Source: Portulaca oleracea (taxonomy: Eukaryota; Streptophyta; Magnoliopsida; Caryophyllales; Portulacaceae). Taken from it: a stretch of 64,000 nucleotides of DNA. The notes under the pieces were generated by a model that saw only the letters and a program-made list of their open reading frames with translations, was not told where the DNA came from and did not search any database. The DNA lies in NCBI GenBank assembly GCA_029582165.1, contig CM055877.1, positions 40,892,749 through 40,956,748 of the forward strand, written 5' to 3'. Positions 55,978 through 64,000 of the stretch are shown piece after piece. Every line of letters begins with the position of its first letter. Position 1 is the stretch's first letter. The translations under genes and the position numbers were made by a program.

Positions 55978-56577
55978 ACACCGGGTTTTAACATAGTTTT
56001 TGTATACTTTTAATGTAATTTTTCATTATTCTTTTTATGTATTTTAGTTAGAAAATAGGTAAATAAGGAGAGTCGAAGCTAAAAGACTTGCATGCATGCA
56101 CTCTACATACACAAGGTTACTTAAAATTGTATGCACAACTTTTACGTAAGAAAAATGCTAAAACCTAACCATACATGCCATGCATGAGCTACGTAGAAGT
56201 GAAATGCAAAAGAGCTACAAGAGGTCTTAAGATCAAATCCTCATGCAAACACTAATTCATCCAAGTTTTAAGCTAAAATGAGCAAAGCTAACTGCATTCA
56301 CACTACGTACCGTCCAAGTGTGAATGGAGGTTTTAGCACATACATTGTTCACACTTCCACCGTCCAAGAATGTATGGACGAAGTCAAGATTCATCCCTCC
56401 CTTTCTTGTAGGCCGATCAGCCTTAAGTCTTTCACACCTAAATTCGTCTCCCCTGCAAGCCACCATCCAAGGATACATGTGGTGCAATGTATCAAGTCTG
56501 ATTGAACTTCAAAGTCGATGAATCCAAAGTTAGAAAATGCATGAATGTACATTCCCCCCGTCAAGCATCCTAAAGCC

Positions 56578-56585
56578 TATAAATA
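56578..56585 (+). promoter_or_regulatory. TATA box of the right Tat-like LTR
   Basis: AGCCTATAAATACCACC is matched by AGCCTATAAATACCTCC on the minus strand of the left LTR, so the box is conserved between copies. Confidence 0.65.
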
Positions 56586-57150
56586 CCACCCCTTAAGCTA
56601 GAAGAAAGGCACCAACTCATTCACTCATTCACTCACCCACTACATCATTCTATATATCCTCTCTAGCCACTTCTAATTTCTCTATTCTCTTCCATATCTT
56701 CTATAATCTTATACCATTCCTATACACATTATATTATCTTCTTAAACCTTTTTAAAACCCCACAAAAAGCATGAACACATATCCATCCAAAACCCCACAA
56801 AAAGCCTAACCTTATACTACCCAAAAGCACCACAAAAATAAGCAAAAACACGTAGCAAAACCCCACAAAAAGAGCTTTTCTCCTATCTTTTCCCTACCTT
56901 TTTCCCACCTCTTTTCTACCTAAACTTTGGTTCCATTTCTACATCAACAAATTAAAGGGAGTGTTCAAGTCTTCAAGGAAGCATCTACAAGGGTGAAAAA
57001 GAAGGCATTCAAGCAAGGCTAGGCAAGGGTTCTCCTAAAAACATCATGTAGGTACTTTTGTGTTTTTTTTTCATAATGTAAAATGTTGTATATACTTCTT
57101 TCATTCTTTTGCATGCTTAATGAAATAATAATGTAAAGTTTCAATATATC

Positions 57151-59494
57151 TGTAACAACTCAAAAAAAAACCCCTTTATTATACGTGTGATTAACGTCGT
57201 AATCAAAAATTTTGATAGAATTAACTTATGGATTAAATAAAGCGTGTGCTCCTTATTTTATTCTTCTCTATGATTTTACGTTATTTTATTTATTTTTATA
57301 ACCAGTGTACGTTTTTGCAGGGCTTGAACAGTGCAACGCGTTCCGTTCTAATCTTTTACGAATTTCTCTCCGTTATTTTTATCTCTTCTCGGTCAGATTA
57401 AAAATACTCTCATCAGACTCAACCCCTTTCATTTTTTTTTTGGTACGATCCTATTAGATATTTAAGGTGTAATTTATAAGAAGTAAAACGAGAGGTAGGA
57501 TTACTTTTGGACACCATGGATAATTTTTATGGATTTTATGGTTTGGAATAAATTGAATTGGGAATTAATTGTTGGCCTTGGACCCTTGTTACTCGGCCAA
57601 AGAGAAGGAGGGGGAAAAGAGTGGGTTTATTAAGTTGATGTTATATATATTTAGGAGGAAGAGGGAGTGTTAAGAGTTCAAACATTTCAAACTCTCTCTA
57701 TTATTCTCACTCAAGTGTAGAGACCTCTTGCCTTCCTCCCCCAAAACAGCCGGCCACCACCATCACGCTGCGGATCGCCGCCGCCAGACGTCGCGAGCTG
57801 GGCCACGACGCCTACGGCCACCCCCTTGCCCTCTTGTTGATTTTGTTCTTCTTCCATTCAAAATTTAGTGTGGAGTTCTTGAGTTCTTCAAGGAAAGAAA
57901 GGAGGGTCTCAAATTGGAAGGAAGGAAGTGTTTCGCTCAAGTGATCGTTGCTCGTGCACTGTTCAAGTCCTTGTTCGTTGGTAGTTTTCGTTGTCAGGTA
58001 CGTGTACTGCTTAGCTTTTATGCTATACATGTACTTAGATTATTTATTCTTGTATTATCTTAACTATGCGCCAAAATGATTCTTATATATATGCTTACAT
58101 GCTGAAATTTTACTACTAAACATGTACACGAGAAAGATGCTCTTTTATAAGTAAAATTTTGGAGCTTAGAAGTGAACTTCATGCTTTAAGAACTAGTGTT
58201 GCTTTATAAAATTAAAGAGGAAAATTCCCTTTACATTGTAAGCATCTAGCTCCAGTCGAATACAAAAATCAAGGGGTTTACCTCTTAAGAAGCCTTTTAT
58301 AAGCTAACTTTACTTGGGGAAATGTTCTTTTCATGCTTGTTGTCGAGTTTTAATTAAAGATTATCTTTACGGTTAAAGTTTTCCAAGGAATTAGAAGTTA
58401 TTTTAAGTAATAAAGCCCCGCCCATGATTTATGTGCGTAAAAGCACACCAAGGAAATAGTGTTTAATACACACCATGTTCACGTGCCTTGAGCACCTCAT
58501 GAGAAATTATTCTGTGCCTTAGATGCACACCAGGAAAATCTGGCCAGTAGGATAGATATCCACCATCCGGACCTCCCGATCGGTCCGGGTATGCGCATAC
58601 GGAGGCTTAGCCGATGATCGCAAGTAGGGGCATCCATGTTAAGTTCTACCATATCACGTTATCTTCTCTTTGTAAACTTTTACGTTTATAAGTGTTTAAT
58701 TTCAATACTTCTATAGTTTCGTGTGAATTTATGCTCTTTTATAAATTGTGGTTGTATTCCTAGTTTTGCAAGTTTATTATGGAAAATCATGGTTTGCCTT
58801 TACACGTCTAATCACCCTGTGGTCGGTTACCCTGTTAAATGGATATTTGTGTTGTGAAGTCAGGAAGTTACCAAAAATTGGAGTTCTTGTAAGTTGATTT
58901 ATTAAACTCTTCTCTTTCAAGCTTTACTTCAATTAATTATTAAATGGAGCTGCGCGCCTAGGGGTAATAAAATCAAAGTCTTACTTTTGCTTGTTTTATT
59001 CAATTCTATTAGTATGCATACTGAGTAAAACTCACCTCTTTAAGTTATTTGTTACTTTTAGGATCGCAAGGGAAAGGCAAGGGCAAAGTCATCAAAGGGC
59101 GGAACCCAAAGGCAACCTAGGTGGTACTCATAGGTGATCTTGGAGCTCCTTTTTGGAAGTTTATAGGAGCCTTGGTTAGGGGTGTGATGGAATTAATGAG
59201 AAATTGTTGTTATTTTGTTCTTGTGGCATGTGTTAAGAATGGTTTATATGTTAAGTTGCTTCCACTTCTTTGGGTTGTATAATTCTAGGAGTCTTATATC
59301 TTGATGTTTGTGATGTCTTGTATGGTGGTCTAATTATGTGGTTGGGTGAAGTCTTTTGGTGTGATGTGTTGGGGTCTTAGCCTAGTCTATGTTCATGGAC
59401 GGCGGTAGTGCTCTCAGGTAATTATCCGCTGCTGATCATTAGGTTAAGTAGTGAATTAGCTTAATCTGGTGATTAGTAACCTGGGGGTGTTACA
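57151..59494 (+). mobile_element. Solo LTR, 2.34 kb, probably gypsy (Del/Tekay-like)
   Basis: The ends TGTAACA and TGTTACA are flanked by the 5-bp duplication ATATC (57146-57150 and 59495-59499). No internal domain or second LTR is present. The CTGAGTAAAACTCACC and GGATCGCAAGGGAAAGGCAAG patches near 59020-59080 resemble LTRs of the Del/Tekay group from memory. A TATA-like run (TTATATATATTTAGG) lies near 57642. Confidence 0.8.
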
Positions 59495-60075
59495 ATATCT
59501 TCCATTCAAACTTTATAAAAAGCACATTTTACAAACTTTTAGTAGAGTCTTTCCTTTTGTAAGAGACTAACTCAAAGGTTTTTACCTTTCAATTTCGTAC
59601 CCTTACCCCCAAGTCCACTTCTTGATTTCGTAGGCAGAGTACTCTTTCTTGTTTTCTTTTTGGTTTTGTCTTGGCTTTTTCCTTTAAAAAAGTCGGGTGG
59701 CGACTCCCTTCAAACCAAAACACATCGGGATTGCCTAAATTGTGTCTAACATGATTTTACAATGTACCAATTCAACTTTAGGGTGATTTTATATATTTCT
59801 AAATAATGGTTGCCTAAATTTTTATCTTCCAAGTCTAACATCTCGTGAACAAATTGGACTAATCCTAAAGAGTTGGAACAAATGGATGTTCACTACCAAA
59901 GTTTAGTTTGATCATTAATTAGATGCACCAAGTAAAGGGAAGATGATTTTACAGCTATTATTCATAAAATGAGCAAATAATCCTTAAAGAGTTTTAAAAG
60001 TAAACCCCAACACAAATCCCCCCATCCGTGGACATTTAGATGTCTGAACAACGAGAAAAATGTCCACGAGATTTT

Positions 60076-60093
60076 TGGCTACTCCACTGGAAA
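60076..60093 (+). other. Primer-binding site of the right Tat-like element
   Basis: TGGCTACTCCACTGGAAA, seven bases after the LTR, is a mutated tRNA-Arg-type site. A further TGGCGACTCCC lies at about 59699-59709 inside the LTR, as in the left copy. Confidence 0.6.
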
Positions 60094-61290
60094 GTTGTCT
60101 AAAAGTGGGTAAAACATGAAAAAAGTTTGGTGTGGTTAAAGCTTTTGGAAGGAAAATAAATTTTAACATTACATCTTTAAGTTATTCTTTTTAGGCATAA
60201 AGCATTGCATATACTGGGCTACTCCTTTGCCATGTATTTTGGTGTGGGTGCACTAAAAGTAGTGGTTTAGGTTTTTTCTTCCACAAAAAATAACCGATGG
60301 GATGTCCAACCGGCTATACTCAGAATGGTACATTTACACCGATTTGAGCCTTAGTCACCACATCCACTCATGCATCACTCTACAAGGTCTCCATACAAGC
60401 CTCTAAGAGCAACACCCCATACATTTGAGTTGAATTTATATAACGAAAATGCACCGGGGCAAGACATGAGCTGCTAAGCATTTATCCAGCCAATAAACAC
60501 TTTAGTACATAGAGCCTTGGTTTAGGTTACCCTCTCATGTTGTATGCTATGTGAATATGTAATGTTTTTTTTTTTTGTTAAGTGTCGACCCTAGTTTAGA
60601 GGTATTGTTTTAGTCCATGTAAGAACCATTGGGCTAAGAAGAGATATGTTTACAAACTAGACTAATTAATCTCAAATATTATGGTTAGCCCAGTTGTGAG
60701 GACAACCCGTTTTAAAGGTTAATTACCCTTGTTTATCAATTCATTTTAACTCACCTTTGATGATTTTATTCGGCCATTTTCCGTATTCTCTTACTCAGGG
60801 TCCAAAAAAAATGATTAATAATTAAACAAAGTTACTATGGGTTGTTCTAGCCCGTATAATAGTCACAAGGTTAGAGAAAATAAATTTATAAACTTGATTA
60901 TTAAGTCTAAAAACAAAATCCATGGTCGGCCCGTTGGTAAGCCCATCCATCATTGATTAAATAATTGATTGTATAAATCTATTTTAACTCGCCTTTTGTT
61001 GGCTTTATTCGGTCCCTTTACAACATCCACTTTCCATGAGTTAAAAATAAATAGATATGTTAGGTCGTAAAAAAAAAGCATGTCTAAATAGTCTGCCTGT
61101 CAGTCTGTTGAGCATTATTCTAGTCCGTATAATAATCAATTTAGCTTGAGTTAACACAAGTTTGTTAGTTCAAGTGACGAAGTCTCCTTAAAATGGTCAA
61201 CTTGTGGTTTAAGCCCATCCGAATTGAGAAACACTCACTAGCGCTTTCCAACTTATGTCGACTCGGTATGTTTGACTTTATTCAGGCCTT
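60094..61290 (+). repeat. Leader of the right Tat-like element with diverged tandem units
   Basis: Units of roughly 250-300 bases contain TTGTTCTAGCCCGTATAATA, ATGGTCGGCCCGTTG and TTTTAACTCGCCTTT-like words near 60600-60780, 60840-61010 and 61100-61270. This is the inverted counterpart of 50189-51060. Nothing is coding. Confidence 0.65.
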
Positions 61291-61339
61291 TATACTGTTC
61301 TTGTTGTAAAAAGTGTTGTTGTCTTAGGATCCTATAGAG

Positions 61340-61860
61340 GTTAGGTCATGAAAACCCATGTCATGGGTGAGTCGTTTCATGAGTTAGCATGTAAGTGTCT
61401 TTCATTTTTTATAGGAAGTCAACATAAGTCTTTCATGTCAACCCGTATCATAGGTAAAGTCTTTTCCTAAGTCAACATAAGTCTTTCATTTTTAGGAAGT
61501 CTAATATGTAAGCTCATGTCATGGGTGAGTCTTTTATCGAGTCAGCATAAAAGTGTCTTTCATTTTTTCAGGAAGTCTAGGTCAGTTAGGTCATGTAAAC
61601 CCATGCCATAGGTGATACTTTTCCTGAGTCAACATGTGTCTTCATTTTTAGGAAGTCCAATGTAAACCTATGTCATAGGTGAGTCTTTTCCTGAGTCAAC
61701 ATGTGTCTTTCATTTTTAGGAAGTCCATGCAAACTCGCATCACGGGTAAGTCTTTTCCTTGAGTGGACATCCAAAAGTCTTGCGTCATAGGAAGTCCCAT
61801 GTAGGTTAATTAGCACATGCAAACTCATGTTATGGGTGAGTCTCTTTCAAAGATTTCGGG
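61340..61860 (+). repeat. Tandem array, about 75-85 bp units (GGTGAGTCTTTTCCTGAGTC)
   Basis: Six to seven units carry GGTGAGTCTTTTCCTGAGTC, AACATAAGTCTTTCAT and TTTTTAGGAAGTC words. It has no equivalent in the left fragment, which is shorter. Confidence 0.8.
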
Positions 61861-62520
61861 TAGGCTAAGGTAGGTATATGTAGTTTATATAATTAATGAA
61901 GTTTATGTAGAAACAAGTAGAGTATGCAAATATAAAATGTTGGTAGTTTACCGACGAAAAGAACATGCCTTAATAGCATTAAAGACAATAAGTAAAAAAA
62001 AAAATTAAACAAAGGGCGAAAGTGTCAATTTGCATTCAAAATCAGAAAAACCTAGGGGAATAGAAAAAAAATAACTACATCTTCGATGAGGGAGGGTAAA
62101 ACTCATTTTACAAAAGTAGAGTGTCTAAAAGTTATTCGACTAGCCTCAGGGAGGATTAATATGATTTAGGATGACGAAGACCTATTTAATCACAAGTTAA
62201 CCTCAAACTTGAAGAGCACATACAATTGACAATTTGCATTTGAATTTCCTAAAAAGTCGAAGCCATACTAGTAAACTTTTTTTTTAATCAAAACACAAAG
62301 AATTCAATAATAAATTGTCAAAGTGACTTACAATGAAAATCCTGACTGAACAATTGTAAATCTATACTATCTATTAAAGATTTGTAAGTTTGACTTACAT
62401 GGGAGTAATTTTCGAAACAACAGTGCATTATAATCGTTGGATTTAACTGCCAGTTAATCCTCACCTTCAAGTTGGATAAATAATTATAATGAAATAACCC
62501 TAGAGGGGGGTGATTAGGGT
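61861..62520. other. Unassigned AT-rich DNA
   Basis: No ORF, repeat or element end is recognised. It could be the rest of the Tat-like leader or flanking DNA. Confidence 0.4.
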
Positions 62521-63530
62521 TATAAAAAAATTCTGTACTTTGATCAACACAACCAAGTTAGTAGCACTTTTATATAATGAAAAATACTTCTTTATTATTA
62601 AACAAAAGTGCTTAGAATAGAAGAAGTTACAACTCAGCTGATAAGAAGACTGTGAGGTCCTCAAAATAGCTTACTGGGACAGAAGACCTTGCTGATGTCT
62701 TCTGTTCATGAGGCCTCATAGAGGAGGCAGTTACAGACAGAAAAGTGTTGCAACGTGAGGCTTCTTCCTCACTTCAATTTCTCGACCCTAGAGGTCCTCA
62801 CCAGTATGACCACTGGTTACACAAAACTCACCACTACACAAGAATGGCTACACTCGGAATATTCACTCAAATACTCCTACACTCAGAACATTCTTTCACA
62901 AAGTTCTTACAACGATTTTCTTCCTTGGAAATCGATTACTTAACTACAAAGAAGAGACAACAATATATAGGGTCTTGGAGGCAAACAGCTACTTTCCTTT
63001 CTTCAGAATATTTTCCATATTAAAACGGATCTACAATCTTGCCGCGCAATCTTCTTACCCCATATTTCTTTCCTTCTTGTTTGGTCTAAATTATCTTTCA
63101 AACAAAATCCTGCTGAGGTGGCTGCCGTCTGGTGATGGCGTTGAGGTCCTCACGTACATTCTGAGCGTGGAGGTCCTCAAGGGTAGTCTGAGCCTCTTCA
63201 GCTATTTTTCAATGGCAGAATCCAGCTTTTCAATGCAACAGTTTAAGCAAGGATTTGTTTCCTTTTCTGAGGTGATCTTCTATCTTCATGAAAGCCCTTT
63301 GCCATATTATCTTTCCTTTTCGTTTGAATTCTGAAAAAGAAATGAAGATCATTATAAACAATTCTCAGAATAAAGGGAAGATATAGGATTAGGATATGAT
63401 TTGTACTTCCCTAAGATAGCTCGGTTGGTCTTTCAAACAAAATAATCTTGTGCTGTCATTTGAGGTCTTCATTGACGATTACGTTGAGGTCCTCATAACC
63501 AGTTGAGGTTCTTCATATAAGAATTACCAA
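62521..63530. repeat. Unassigned segment with repeated TGAGGTCCTCA palindromes
   Basis: The 11-bp palindrome or one-base variants occur at 62653, 62709, 62790, 63142, 63169, 63461, 63485 and 63503. The minus strand near 62580-62610 has AATAATAAAG, so an LTR in minus orientation is possible. The overlapping ORFs (62745-63023, 62975-63334) have no known domain. Confidence 0.4.
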
Positions 63531-64000
63531 ATTTAATTGTTGGCCTATTAACCTAACCATCTAATATTGCATCATAACCACCCAATCCCAATTCCTCATC
63601 CTTACCATCACACCCAGTGTCCAATCTGTTTCTCTCACTTTGTGCAAACCGCTTAATGTTACATTTATTTTAAATTTACTTTTTATCTTTTTGATTAAAT
63701 TAGATTTGGTCCAACTTTTTCAAAAAAATTTCAAAGTACTTATATTTTAGATTTTCCGTTTAGCAGTTTTTTTGTGTTCATTGTTTAACTTTTTGATTAA
63801 ATTAGGTAGTATATATAGAAATATAATTTTTTGCATTTTGGATCCCGAAGTATAGAATGATTAATTTTCTGGACCGTTGGTTTTCATTCTTAAAATGTTT
63901 GGACCCTAAAATTTGTTGCTGAATAAAAAAAAGGACCTTAAAGTTTGAGGGCTGAAATAAAGGCATGTGTCCCGTTTTTCTTTTTCTTCTCATCTTTGAA
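63531..64000. other. AT-rich DNA without recognised features
   Basis: No coding frame, repeat or element terminus was seen. Confidence 0.5.

Larger units (their letters stand above)
55973..60068 (+). repeat. Right Tat-like LTR, split by a solo LTR
   Basis: It starts TGTAGACACCGGG and ends TGTCCACG (CA changed to CG). Without the insert at 57151-59494 it is about 1.75 kb. It is the inverted counterpart of 51564-53585. The TATAAATACC box is at 56578-56585. Confidence 0.72.

Overview
The window looks like plant nuclear DNA, probably from a eudicot. It is AT-rich and packed with LTR retrotransposons of plant lineages: Athila- and Tat-like Ty3/gypsy, and Ty1/copia with an initiator-Met tRNA primer site. 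There are also Stowaway-type MITEs with TA target duplications, hAT-like terminal repeats and a foldback element. No tRNA, rRNA, operon or CRISPR array is visible. The species cannot be named from the sequence.

Layout. (1) 1-4150: host-like DNA. It holds the 5' half of a spliced gene on the minus strand (five exons, 2956 down to 1799) and, just upstream of its ATG, a retrocopied sequence ending in poly(A) at about 3106. (2) 4160-29802: a nested stack. A roughly 1 kb foldback element was hit near its centre by a Ty1/copia element (4724-29290, target duplication ACTTC). That copia element was later hit twice: by a gag-only, Tat-like LTR element (6961-15226, duplication ATTGT), and by an Athila-like gypsy element (15581-27009) that has lost its 3' LTR. 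(3) 29806-32794: small inverted-repeat elements, MITEs and very AT-rich DNA. (4) 32795-50188: a second Athila-like family arranged LTR-internal-LTR-internal. The first internal copy carries a hAT-like insertion whose empty site is preserved in the second copy. (5) 50189-62000: two Tat/Ogre-like 5' LTRs facing outward, separated by unrecognised sequence and a Tat-type protease fragment. The right LTR is split by a 2.3 kb solo LTR. (6) 62000-64000: unassigned, with a repeated TGAGGTCCTCA palindrome.

All transposon polyproteins are broken by stops or frameshifts, so nothing here looks able to move alone. The best conserved mobile ORF is the Athila-type third ORF at 17513-18832. The least explained structure is a double-hairpin DNA module (CCACGG-CCGTGG followed by CCACGGGC-GCCCGTGG). 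It occurs once in the LTR of one Athila family, in related form in the LTRs of the other, and as four copies upstream of the third ORF. A second unusual signature is a 108 bp near-perfect inverted duplication at 55641-55938 that looks like a fold-back template switch.
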